Shown piece by piece: positions 17,313 through 24,586 of a stretch of 64,000 nt of DNA. Position numbers and translations under genes: made by a program. The notes beneath the pieces are model-generated. The model was not told where the DNA came from. It did no database searches and worked only from the letters and a program-made list of their open reading frames with translations. This DNA comes from Tenericutes bacterium MZ-XQ (GTDB lineage: Bacteria > Bacillota_I > Bacilli_A > Acholeplasmatales > Acholeplasmataceae): contig CP017950.1 of NCBI GenBank assembly GCA_002838205.1, positions 1,556,858 to 1,620,857 of the forward strand, in the 5' to 3' direction. Position 1 is the first letter of the stretch. Every line of letters starts with the position of its first letter.

Positions 17313-18659
17313 TCAAAAGTTCTCTCTTGACGTTATCAATTCTTTAGTTACTCCTTTATAAATTCTGCATCGATATTCAAACAACTCAGAATCGTTCTGT
17401 TCACGAGTAATAAAACATCCCCCTTTACAAGCACCTTCTATTTCACAGTTATTACAGTTCAAAATCTCTCCAGGCAAATTACTAAGTATAAATTTTTTGT
17501 ACTCTGTGTTGAAGCATTCAGGATTAGAGATATTTGATAAAACTGTATTGGAATATCCACATGGTGAGATATCCCCATTTTGATTCACAACTATAGATTT
17601 AAAATCTAAAGCTCTGCAAAAACCTTTTCTAACATCCTGATATGAAGTTAAATTATTATATGGTCTTTTCCAGAATCCATTCACTTGAACGTTTCTCTTT
17701 TTCCCTACAAAGTAGAACTTCATTAACTTTTCCACAACTTCATCAGTACTTTTGCTCAGCGGTTTTACTAAATCGGGTTCTATAGTGATATTGTTAAACC
17801 CATTAACCTCACAAAAATCAAAAAGTTTTTTTTCATCAACATTAAAATTATCATCTGTTAAAGTGAGGTAAAAACCATATATATTTATTCCTGCCTTCTT
17901 TAGCAACCTCATACCTCCTAAAATATCATCAAATGTTCCCTCTCCATTATTATACACTCTTACAGTGTCGTTAACCATCTTATATCCATCTAAACTTAAT
18001 GATGGTTGTATATTGAAGTTCTTAAAATCAGCACATATTTCTTCGGTCAACAAAGAAGCATTGGTATTGATAAAAACATTAATTTTTATACTTGATCTAT
18101 GTTTATCAAATATAAATTGCAACACACTCTTAATCATATTCCATTCTATCAAAGGTTCACCACCAGTAAAACCAATACCTACTTCACTTTTATTGTATGT
18201 AATAGCTTGTACAATAAACCAGTCAATAAACTTAATCAATTTATCAGAATCAAATTTCGGTTTATTATATTTTTGATATTGATGTGATGCTATACAATAC
18301 TTACAACTAAAATTGCACTTATCTGTGATGCTAAAACCAATAAAATCTATGCTAGAAGCATCATTAGTTTGGTTAATAAAAGACTTATTCTCCTCTTTCA
18401 AATGCAATCTTTCATTGAAGTTGCCTTCTAATAGAATTCTATACTCCAAAAAATCCTTAATGATATCTTCTAGAATTTCCCTTTGATCATAAAGATTCAT
18501 ACTTGCTACTAAATCATCAAGTTCTTTAAGCTCATAGAAGAATTGCATTATTCGATGCTGTGTTTCATCAATAAACAGTAACTTCCCGTATAATTTATTA
18601 TAAATCATGAACCCATCATCAATTTTATAGGTTATAAGATTTTCAGATTTAATTAACAT
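17313..18659 (-). CDS. radical SAM/SPASM peptide-modifying enzyme
   Basis: 448 residues. Residues 1-~90 (NLITYKIDDGFMIYNKLYGK..., then a helical part) look like a PqqD-type RiPP recognition domain. The radical SAM cluster motif is CNFSCKYC (Cys115, 119, 122) with GFTGGEPLIEW for SAM binding. The C-terminal ~110 residues are a SPASM domain with the full cysteine set for two extra Fe-S clusters: GFCRAL, GDISPCGY, LNCNNCEIEGACKGGC, then YRC. Such enzymes form C-C or C-S crosslinks in short peptides. The site GGAAAGGAGAGG precedes the ATG. The 26-residue precursor gene lies 54 nt upstream, behind an attenuator-like hairpin. Confidence 0.9.
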   Translation of the reverse strand: MLIKSENLITYKIDDGFMIYNKLYGKLLFIDETQHRIMQFFYELKELDDLVASMNLYDQREILEDIIKDFLEYRILLEGNFNERLHLKEENKSFINQTNDASSIDFIGFSITDKCNFSCKYCIASHQYQKYNKPKFDSDKLIKFIDWFIVQAITYNKSEVGIGFTGGEPLIEWNMIKSVLQFIFDKHRSSIKINVFINTNASLLTEEICADFKNFNIQPSLSLDGYKMVNDTVRVYNNGEGTFDDILGGMRLLKKAGINIYGFYLTLTDDNFNVDEKKLFDFCEVNGFNNITIEPDLVKPLSKSTDEVVEKLMKFYFVGKKRNVQVNGFWKRPYNNLTSYQDVRKGFCRALDFKSIVVNQNGDISPCGYSNTVLSNISNPECFNTEYKKFILSNLPGEILNCNNCEIEGACKGGCFITREQNDSELFEYRCRIYKGVTKELITSRENF

Positions 18660-18677
18660 ATTCCTCTCCTTTCCGAA

Positions 18678-18702
18678 AAGAAATGCATCTAGTGCATTTC
18701 TT
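18678..18702 (-). terminator. hairpin between precursor and radical SAM gene (attenuator)
   Basis: A 10-bp stem AAGAAATGCA / TGCATTTCTT with a 5-nt loop is followed on the minus strand by TTTTC. Partial termination here would give more precursor than enzyme mRNA, which is usual in RiPP operons. Confidence 0.65.
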
Positions 18703-18713
18703 AATGAAACATG

Positions 18714-18794
18714 TCAGCAACCGCTACACCAAGTAATATTCGCTAACTCCATAGGACTACTTTGCTTAGCTTTCTTTACTTTTTTTAGTTTCAT
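18714..18794 (-). CDS. 26-residue radical-SAM RiPP precursor peptide
   Basis: This small gene encodes 26 residues: a basic leader MKLKKVKKAKQSS, then PMELANI and the core-like tail TWCSGC followed by TGA. GAGGAG lies 8 nt before the ATG. It is the first gene of the operon with the SPASM enzyme and MFS exporter. The Trp and two Cys at the very C-terminus are natural crosslink sites (Cys thioether or Trp-centred bonds). The size and Lys-rich N-terminus recall streptococcal radical-SAM peptide precursors that are controlled by peptide-sensing regulators, but the sequence is not one I recognise. Confidence 0.75.
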   Translation of the reverse strand: MKLKKVKKAKQSSPMELANITWCSGC

Positions 18795-18812
18795 AGTTAC
18801 ACTCCTCGTATA

Positions 18813-18851
18813 ATATGTAGTGTAGATTTAGGTTGATACCTTACTACATAT
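18813..18851 (-). promoter_or_regulatory. inverted repeat in precursor promoter (candidate operator)
   Basis: 9-bp arms ATATGTAGT (18813-18821) and ACTACATAT (18843-18851) lie 21 bp apart, 19-57 nt upstream of the precursor ATG. They flank a weak -35/-10 pair (TATCAA, 17 bp, TATTAT). This would suit control by a dimeric regulator such as the HTH-TPR protein at 21079. Confidence 0.5.
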
Positions 18852-18920
18852 CATTATTTATAAGTTTGAAGTCCTAGTGTTATAATTAAATCAAGATGTA
18901 ACTAGAAGAATCTGCTTCCA

Positions 18921-19103
18921 CTCCTTGCACATCATGGTGCTATTTAAGCGTGCAAACCTGCTTGATTGGCTTATCTGCTAACCGGTTGTTGTTACCCGTT
19001 AGATTTCACTCAACTTCTATGTCTAACGGTGGTTTCTTATTGGCGAGGCTGCAGTTGTCTTTCAAGGCTAGGACTTCTCTTATATCTATTTTCCCTTGAA
19101 AGA
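18921..19103 (+). ncRNA. candidate IS110 bridge (seek) RNA
   Basis: Three stems lie in the noncoding left part. TTGCAC / GTGCAA (18925-18930, 18950-18955) closes a 19-nt loop. CCGTTAGA / TCTAACGG (18996-19003, 19022-19029) closes an 18-nt loop. CTTTCAAGG / CCTTGAAAG (19059-19067, 19094-19102) runs up to the transposase ribosome site. Two large open loops upstream of the transposase are what IS110-group bridge RNAs use to pair with target and donor DNA. Confidence 0.55.
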
Positions 19104-19113
19104 AGGTGTTCTT

Positions 19114-20340
19114 TTGAATCATACTTTATGTGTTGGTATTGACGTTGCTAAACTGTCCAATCACGTTTATGCACTTAACTTTAATCGTGATAAACTTTTA
19201 TCTGTCAATATTCCTAATACCCAAGATGGTGCGAACTTAATTGAAACGCATATTTTAAAACTTCTTGATAAACATCATCTCTCTAAAGTCATTGTCATCT
19301 TAGAGTCAACTGGTGTTTACTCCGGTCATCTTGCGACCTACTTATCAGCTTCTAAGTTTTTGAGTGTTTTCGATATCAAAGTTTATCTCATCAATCCTAA
19401 AATTTCTAAAAATTATAGAAAAAGTTTTGCTGATATGGATAAAACTGATCCTAAAGATGCTTACATCTTAGCTGATATTGCTAGAGTTGGAAGAACCGAT
19501 GAGTTAACTCCCTTTAAAGGTGGTCAAAGACTTGCTTTAGAAAGACTCACAAGGCATAGACTTCATATTGCTGAAAAACTATCCAATGAGAAGGTTTATG
19601 CCCTTAATAACGTGTTTATAAAGTTTTCTAACTTTGAAACTATATTTTCTAATAACTTTGGATCAACTGCTGTTGATCTCTTATTAGATTATAAAACCAT
19701 TGATGATATTATCGATTCATCTTTAGAAGATTTATCTGACTTTGTTGCTAAATCAAGTAAAAATCGCTTTGATAATTCACTTGATATCGCTGCTAAGATC
19801 CAAAAAGCTGCTAGAGATTCTTATCGTCTTGATAAAGTTTCTTATGATCCTATTAATACAGCTCTCGCCTCATCCATAAATGTCATTAAATGTTATGAAC
19901 ATGAAATGAAAGATATTGATAAAGCCATTTTGCGACAAGTCGCTGGGTTTAATCATGATCACTATCAAATCTTAACGTCTATACCTGGTATTGGTAAAGT
20001 TTATGCAGCCGGTATCTTAGCTGAGATTGTTGATATTAGTCAGTTTGAATCCAATGATGCACTTGCTAAATATGCAGGTATTACCTGGCGTAAAAATCAA
20101 TCCGGGAAATTCACCGCTGATGAGACTTACATGACTAAAACTGGAAATAAATATTTGCGCTACTTTTTAATCCAAGCAGCCAACATGGCTAGAATTCATA
20201 TACCTGAGTATCGTGATTTTTATCATAAGAAATATGATGAAGTCACGACTCATCAACACAAACGTGCACTCGCCTTAACTGCTAGAAAACTTATTCGTCT
20301 TATCTATGGTTTGTTGAGTACCAATAGACTTTATAAGTAA
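19114..20340 (+). CDS. IS110-family transposase
   Basis: About 408 residues from a TTG start at 19114 (AGAAGGTG 5 nt upstream; another TTG at 19096 is in frame). The N-terminal RuvC-like DEDD domain shows GIDVAK (first Asp), VILESTGVYSG (Glu) and DKTDPKDAYILAD (Asp pair). A coiled middle follows, then the C-terminal Tnp domain: TSIPGIGKVYAAGILAEI, KYAGI, KTGNKYLRYFLIQAA. The position of the usual Ser-Lys before the GN..LR motif reads Thr-Lys, which I believe occurs in related Firmicute elements. The frame is intact. Confidence 0.9.
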   Translation: MNHTLCVGIDVAKLSNHVYALNFNRDKLLSVNIPNTQDGANLIETHILKLLDKHHLSKVIVILESTGVYSGHLATYLSASKFLSVFDIKVYLINPKISKNYRKSFADMDKTDPKDAYILADIARVGRTDELTPFKGGQRLALERLTRHRLHIAEKLSNEKVYALNNVFIKFSNFETIFSNNFGSTAVDLLLDYKTIDDIIDSSLEDLSDFVAKSSKNRFDNSLDIAAKIQKAARDSYRLDKVSYDPINTALASSINVIKCYEHEMKDIDKAILRQVAGFNHDHYQILTSIPGIGKVYAAGILAEIVDISQFESNDALAKYAGITWRKNQSGKFTADETYMTKTGNKYLRYFLIQAANMARIHIPEYRDFYHKKYDEVTTHQHKRALALTARKLIRLIYGLLSTNRLYK

Positions 20341-20378
20341 AACTTAATTAGATTAATTCTTATAACTTTTACTTTTTT

Positions 20379-20406
20379 AAGCATGTCTTTAAATGATGCT
20401 TTTTAT
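20379..20406 (+). terminator. terminator after IS110 transposase
   Basis: A 6-bp stem AAGCAT / ATGCTT with an 11-nt loop is followed by TTTTATT, 38 nt after the transposase stop codon. Confidence 0.5.
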
Positions 20407-20486
20407 TAAATTTTACTCGTTTTTTATATTTTTAGTGCTTGACATCTTTACCGGTTGCTTTCTTATTTATTTGAAGTAGCTAACCC

Positions 20487-20768
20487 TCAACCTTCATCCA
20501 TCAAAACAATAACTTGTTTCAATAAACTAAAGCAGAAGATATGTTCTTCTTTACTTCTGACATACTCACTTCGTATAATTACTTCAATTTCTTTCTCATA
20601 CCAATCTACAAGTTTTCTTAATAAGGTTTCAAGTACTACTTTCTCTTCTGGATACTTTACTAGTGCTATTTGTTCTGCATAACTTCTAATAAAATTATTT
20701 GAGGAGTACTCCTTAATTGTTTTACTTAATGCAGGAAACTCTATTTTAATTATTTGATTTACAGTCAT
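20487..20768 (-). CDS. unknown 93-residue protein between IS110 and pheromone gene
   Basis: The start is the ATG at 20768, with GGAAAGGAAG 4 nt before it. The protein is soluble and helical, with no signal peptide (FPALSKTIKEYSSNNFIRSY; LLRKLVDWYEKEIEVII). I do not recognise it. It follows the pheromone-like gene on the same strand by 97 nt and so may belong to the signalling part of the RiPP module, for example as an accessory or immunity protein. Its stop codon lies ~40 nt from the IS110 right side, so it may once have been joined to the precursor operon. Confidence 0.55.
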   Translation of the reverse strand: MTVNQIIKIEFPALSKTIKEYSSNNFIRSYAEQIALVKYPEEKVVLETLLRKLVDWYEKEIEVIIRSEYVRSKEEHIFCFSLLKQVIVLMDEG

Positions 20769-20794
20769 ATACTTCCTTTCCAAAAAATCTTTTT

Positions 20795-20827
20795 ACGAAA
20801 ACGTAGATTCACATCTACTATTTTCGT
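20795..20827. promoter_or_regulatory. palindrome upstream of the 93-residue gene
   Basis: Nested perfect arms: ACGAAAA / TTTTCGT outside and GTAGAT / ATCTAC inside (20803-20808, 20813-20818). It could be a hairpin terminator for the pheromone gene or an operator. GTAGAT also occurs in the precursor promoter (18822 region). Confidence 0.5.
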
Positions 20828-20865
20828 TTTCTTGAAAATATACCTCTCATAAGAGTATAATTAAG

Positions 20866-21000
20866 TTATGGTCGAGGACTTGGAGATGAAACTGAAGTGA
20901 TGTCCTCCCCGTCTGCGTTCACCTTTATATTACTATTCATATTGATAAGGCATAACAGAGATAGTATTATAATCAAGAAATATAAGATTTTCTTTTTCAT
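20866..21000 (-). CDS. secreted pheromone-like peptide precursor
   Basis: A 44-residue protein: MKKKILYFLIIILSLLCLIN is a classic signal sequence, followed by a polar part (NADGEDITSV) and the small, proline-rich C-terminus SSPSPRP. GAGGAGGAAGTT directly precedes the ATG at 21000. It is divergent from, and 78 bp away from, an HTH-TPR regulator. That is the layout of PapR/PlcR- and Phr-like pairs, in which the secreted and re-imported C-terminal fragment binds the regulator. The sequence of the mature signal is inference. Confidence 0.65.
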   Translation of the reverse strand: MKKKILYFLIIILSLLCLINMNSNIKVNADGEDITSVSSPSPRP

Positions 21001-21078
21001 AACTTCCTCCTCATTATTAGGATAACTAAGAAAAAGAATATCGAGAATGGCCAGAATAGTCACAATTAGGGAGAGTAT

Positions 21079-22014
21079 ATGAAAGAAAGTCAAAAATATG
21101 CAATACATCTTGATAATTTAAGAATAAAGAACAAACTTACTATTGATGATTTTTGTGAGGACATTGTTGATATTAGAACATTTCATAGATATAAATCTGG
21201 ACAAAGATCTCTTAAGCATCCCAAAATATCTGCATTTTGTAAAAAACTTAAGATTAGCACTGTGGATTTCTATTACAGTGCAAGCAAACAAGATGTTTAT
21301 GAATTTCAAAGAATTAACAATCTATACAGTTTAATTATAAATAGAAATTATCAACTATTTTATGAACAATCAAGCACCTTGAAACTCAACAGTATTGTTG
21401 AAGAGCAAAATAAAAGATTTTTAGGGTTTTGCTACTGTAAAGCTGACTACGAGACTAACAGTACTCCACTTCAAGAAATCTTATTAAAACTATATAAACT
21501 CTGTAACTATCCAAACTGTTTAGCCTTTTTCGCTTTCGACTTCGTGAGCTTAATATCTTTACAGTTGATTGCAGAGATTGAAATCAAGACTAATAAGGTC
21601 CTAGCACTTAATAAGTTAATAAATATCCTCTACGATATTGAAGTAACATATACTAGTTCAGAAACAAGCAAAATTCTTCCTTCCATCTTCTCTAACACAT
21701 CACTTTTCTTATTAAGATTGCACAAACATAAAGAAGCTAAACATATCTCTTCAATAGGTATTGAATATTCAATTAAACATTCAGACTTTAGTGGCTTAGC
21801 TCATCTGTACTATGTTCAGTCTTACTCAAACTTAATTTTAGGTAATAGACTTGATGCTGAAAAGTATGCAAACTTATGCATAATTACATCAATTGCAAAA
21901 AAGAATGATTATGAGATTAACATGTTCATTAATACAATAAAAAAGGACTTAGAAATGAGTCCTATACAGTTATATAATAAATGTATTGAAGATATCAATA
22001 GAGACATTAAATAG
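21079..22014 (+). CDS. HTH-TPR transcriptional regulator (RRNPP/Rgg-like)
   Basis: 311 residues. Residues 1-65 are a helix-turn-helix (LRIKNKLTIDDFCEDIVDIR, TFHRYKSGQRSLKHPKISAF). The rest is a helical array with TPR-like pairs (LHKHKEAKHISSIGIEYS; GLAHLYYVQSYSNLILGNRL; DAEKYANLCIITSI). Such regulators sense short intracellular peptides. AGGGAGAG precedes the ATG. The divergent neighbour encodes a signal-peptide-bearing 44-mer, the presumed ligand. A strong terminator follows. The gene is probably a controller of the radical-SAM operon at 16-19 kb. Confidence 0.75.
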   Translation: MKESQKYAIHLDNLRIKNKLTIDDFCEDIVDIRTFHRYKSGQRSLKHPKISAFCKKLKISTVDFYYSASKQDVYEFQRINNLYSLIINRNYQLFYEQSSTLKLNSIVEEQNKRFLGFCYCKADYETNSTPLQEILLKLYKLCNYPNCLAFFAFDFVSLISLQLIAEIEIKTNKVLALNKLINILYDIEVTYTSSETSKILPSIFSNTSLFLLRLHKHKEAKHISSIGIEYSIKHSDFSGLAHLYYVQSYSNLILGNRLDAEKYANLCIITSIAKKNDYEINMFINTIKKDLEMSPIQLYNKCIEDINRDIK

Positions 22015-22050
22015 GTAATATTTCACTACAAATAACTACTAATATAATAA

Positions 22051-22089
22051 AAAAATACAAATAAAGAATGGTTCTTATTTGTATTTTTT
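22051..22089 (+). terminator. terminator after HTH-TPR regulator
   Basis: Long stem AAAAATACAAATAA / TTATTTGTATTTTT with inner AGAA / TTCT, ending in T6, 36 nt after the regulator stop codon. Confidence 0.8.
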
Positions 22090-22097
22090 ACGAATTA

Positions 22098-22221
22098 TGT
22101 CTTGTCCGTACAGTGTTTATCTCGATTTTCAGTGCTATCAACCCGTGTTGCTTTTTCTAAATGACCCGAGTTTATTTTTTTGACCAGCTTAGAGCTATAT
22201 TTTCACATCTAACACTTGACA
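22098..22221. repeat. 123-bp direct repeat bounding the RiPP module, right copy
   Basis: This is the partner of 15981-16103 in the same orientation. Several differences are swaps of GAGT and GTGT inside otherwise identical words. The rest of the 355-nt gap 22015-22369 holds the terminator and the AT-rich promoter region of the next gene. Confidence 0.85.
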
Positions 22222-22369
22222 TGAATCACTCAAGAGTCTTGTTAATCATATATCTAAAGCTATATAAATCAATTGTCAAGAGAACATTCAATTTATAGTT
22301 GATTTAATTCAAATATCAAGTTATTGTTGAATTAAGAAAGATAGAATATAATTAACTTGGAGGTATACT

Positions 22370-22891
22370 ATGAACATTTATAAAGTTGGACAGTATATTA
22401 AGTCTAGAAGAACCGAATTGCAGCTAACACAGAAACAACTTGCTGACAGATTAAATATCAGTTTTCAAGCAGTATCAAAATGGGAGACAGGTTCTACACT
22501 CCCGGATACATCACTGTTATTAAAGTTAAGTGATGTATTAGAAGTAACTGTAGATCACATATTAACCCCAGGAGGAGATATTTTGAGAACGAAAGAAGTA
22601 ATCAACATCGCTAACATCTATGAAGCATTTAGATGTATCAAGAAAATCGGACTTGCACTTGGGCAAAACAATCAAATCTACAAAAACATGATGAATGGTT
22701 TGAACAAGGATGGAGAAATCAATTTCTTGGAGGCTCTTGATAACCCAGAAAAAATGGAAGTTATCGTTGCGAAATCTTGTATACAGCTGATGATGGATGG
22801 ACAAATTATTAAAGAAGATGAAATTGACAAACACTTCAAAAATGAAGATATCAAGAAGAAACTAATTCTATACTCAAAAAAATATAAATAA
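22370..22891 (+). CDS. XRE-family HTH regulator
   Basis: 173 residues. The N-terminal Cro/CI HTH is very typical (IKSRRTELQLTQKQLADRLN, ISFQAVSKWETGSTLPDTSL, LLKLSDVLEVTVDHIL). The C-terminal ~100 residues are helical and unknown. The gene sits just outside the RiPP module and convergent to the ABC operon, whose genes it may or may not control. TTGGAGG precedes the ATG. A bidirectional terminator follows. Confidence 0.85.
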   Translation: MNIYKVGQYIKSRRTELQLTQKQLADRLNISFQAVSKWETGSTLPDTSLLLKLSDVLEVTVDHILTPGGDILRTKEVINIANIYEAFRCIKKIGLALGQNNQIYKNMMNGLNKDGEINFLEALDNPEKMEVIVAKSCIQLMMDGQIIKEDEIDKHFKNEDIKKKLILYSKKYK

Positions 22892-22910
22892 CAGTATTTA
22901 CTGCAATTCG

Positions 22911-22949
22911 AAAAAAAAGTCCTAATATTAATTATTAGAACTTTTTTTT
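22911..22949. terminator. bidirectional terminator
   Basis: AAAAAAAGT, CTAATA / TATTAG, ACTTTTTTTT forms a stem with A runs and T runs on both sides. It lies between the convergent XRE gene and the last gene of the ABC operon and overlaps the 3' end of the latter. Confidence 0.75.
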
Positions 22950-23254
22950 ATGAGGATAACTGCACGGGCTATTGGAAGGAACAGCCATGATAAATAAAAT
23001 ATCTCAAACATATATCCAACAATTAGAAATAATGCTATTGCAATGATATATAAACCTTGACTAAACAAATCCAATTGATCTGTATTTTTTTCTGCCATAA
23101 ATATCACAAAAAACAATAATATAATCGTTACTAGTATCGATATTGTTACAAACACTAGTTCATGCAGTTCATTCAACTCATAGATGTGCAGACTCAAAAT
23201 TTCTACAACAAGAACTAGACCTAACGTAAAGATATATCAATATTTTCGACTCAT
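22928..23254 (-). pseudogene. small membrane protein of ABC operon with in-frame UGA at codon 6
   Basis: From the well-placed ATG at 23254 (AGAGGTGAAAAA before it) the frame reads MSRKY, then TGA (23237-23239), then YIFTLGLVLVVEILSLHIYE... and continues for another ~100 codons with three hydrophobic segments. If TGA is a stop here, as elsewhere in this window, the gene is broken, unless translation restarts at the TTG at 23197. A Trp at this place (RKY-W-YIF) would be natural, so a point mutation TGG to TGA is likely. It is the last gene of the ABC operon. Confidence 0.6.
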
Positions 23255-23272
23255 TTTTTCACCTCTTCATAT

Positions 23273-23932
23273 TCACACTTTCTTCATTTCACACCCATAC
23301 ATGATGATAATTACTAAAACACTAAATGACAATGAAATGGGAATCCATGAAATCTCAGTAATTCTATAAGGCAATCTAGTTACTACCTCAAGTTTCAGTA
23401 TTTTTCCTATTGTAATCATTAATAGCGGAGTCATTAACCCAAAAAATAGTAAAATATAATTCACAACTAAATAATCACTGGTTTTCAACAAAGTATGGAG
23501 ATAAATTATCGCTATAGACAACGTAGATGCAATGAGGTTCGAAAAGAAAATCATGTTGATGATCTCCCATCTCAATTGGACACCATCTATTAGAATCCAA
23601 ATATATCCACAAGCTATGATAAGAGTTAATAAGGAAAATAATATAATAAAAATCATAAAACTACGAATCCAACTGTTCATAGGTGTTGGAAGTTTATTAA
23701 CAATCAATTTATAGTTGTTTTGTGCCAAGTACTTGTTAATCCTAAAAGCTGTATTCTGTGTCATTATGATTATTAGTATTCCAAATAAATGAAGTGAAGA
23801 AAAAGACAAAGATTCAACTTCTAACCCTGATGAGTCGAACTGAATAAGCAGCATCATAATTGGATATAGAAATACATAACTAACTAGTTTTTTATAAGAT
23901 AACTCCCAGTACAGTTTAGAAAACTTTAACAT
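23273..23932 (-). CDS. ABC transporter membrane subunit
   Basis: 219 residues with six hydrophobic segments and no soluble domain, typical of an ABC-2-type permease. It is located 12 nt after another permease-like gene and in the same operon as the ATPase. Together they probably make a heteromeric exporter of the YtrBCD/BcrAB kind. The substrate is unknown; antibiotics acting on the membrane or wall are common for this type. Confidence 0.7.
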   Translation of the reverse strand: MLKFSKLYWELSYKKLVSYVFLYPIMMLLIQFDSSGLEVESLSFSSLHLFGILIIIMTQNTAFRINKYLAQNNYKLIVNKLPTPMNSWIRSFMIFIILFSLLTLIIACGYIWILIDGVQLRWEIINMIFFSNLIASTLSIAIIYLHTLLKTSDYLVVNYILLFFGLMTPLLMITIGKILKLEVVTRLPYRITEISWIPISLSFSVLVIIIMYGCEMKKV

Positions 23933-23944
23933 ATTTATCTCCTC

Positions 23945-24586
23945 TCACTTCTTTTTTTCGAGTAAAACATTGAATATTAACCATTCGAGAAGAATCACAA
24001 ACATTAATCCCCCTGAGAGTAAATTGATATTCATTTTTGATAGTAACGAGGAGGCAACATTCAGCTCGAAGATGTTAATATCATTCCGTGCAAACAGCAA
24101 TAACATTACAACTGAAGAATACACTAATAAAACTTTTTTAAACTGCAATGTACCATAAACAGATTGTAATAACTGAATCAACAGTACAATTAGGGAAACT
24201 ATTGCAACTGACAACAATGTGATTGCAAATAACAAATCATTAAGATCAACAAATAGATTTCTCGAGAACCAATATGTACTAGGTAAAAACACTACAAATG
24301 ATATGACCAAATAAATCACTGTTCTTGCAATCGAATGATAACTTCTATTTACAGGTAATCGTAAGGAAATCCTCTCGTAATTGTAAATTTCATAATTATA
24401 ATAAAGGGTTACAGAAACGAATATCATCGTAAACACGTAAGTAAGAATGTTAAAGACTATGTAAACAAAATCCAGTTTAGAACTAAAGAAAGTAAATAAT
24501 ACTACTAGAATCAAGTAGATTAACACAGGCTTCGAAACAAAACGAACATGAAGAATCTGAATGCGAAAAAACTTATTTAGATTCAT
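23945..24586 (-). CDS. ABC transporter membrane subunit
   Basis: 213 residues with six hydrophobic segments (VLIYLILVVLFTFFSS; IVSLIVLLIQLLQSVY; MFVILLEWLIFNVLLEKKK). It overlaps the 3' end of the ATPase gene by 14 nt, so translation is coupled. It is the companion of the permease at 23273-23932. Confidence 0.7.
   Translation of the reverse strand: MNLNKFFRIQILHVRFVSKPVLIYLILVVLFTFFSSKLDFVYIVFNILTYVFTMIFVSVTLYYNYEIYNYERISLRLPVNRSYHSIARTVIYLVISFVVFLPSTYWFSRNLFVDLNDLLFAITLLSVAIVSLIVLLIQLLQSVYGTLQFKKVLLVYSSVVMLLLFARNDINIFELNVASSLLSKMNINLLSGGLMFVILLEWLIFNVLLEKKK

Larger units (their letters stand above)
18895..20450 (+). mobile_element. IS110-family insertion sequence
   Basis: One DEDD-type transposase gene with a structured, less AT-rich ~200-nt noncoding region upstream and a terminator downstream. 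There are no terminal inverted repeats, as expected for the IS110 group. The ends are approximate. The word TTTGAAGT occurs on both outer sides (18864-18871 and 20470-20477), possibly by chance. The element separates the precursor/enzyme/exporter operon from the pheromone and regulator genes. Confidence 0.8.

Noticed and set aside
20455-20682. 75-codon plus-strand frame right of IS110
   Set aside because: It overlaps the better supported minus-strand 93-residue gene, which has a strong ribosome site.
22928-23254. UGA read as tryptophan across the genome (Mycoplasma code)
   Set aside because: Long genes here use UGG for Trp and end cleanly at UGA in several places, and only one gene shows an in-frame UGA. 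A single mutation explains it better.
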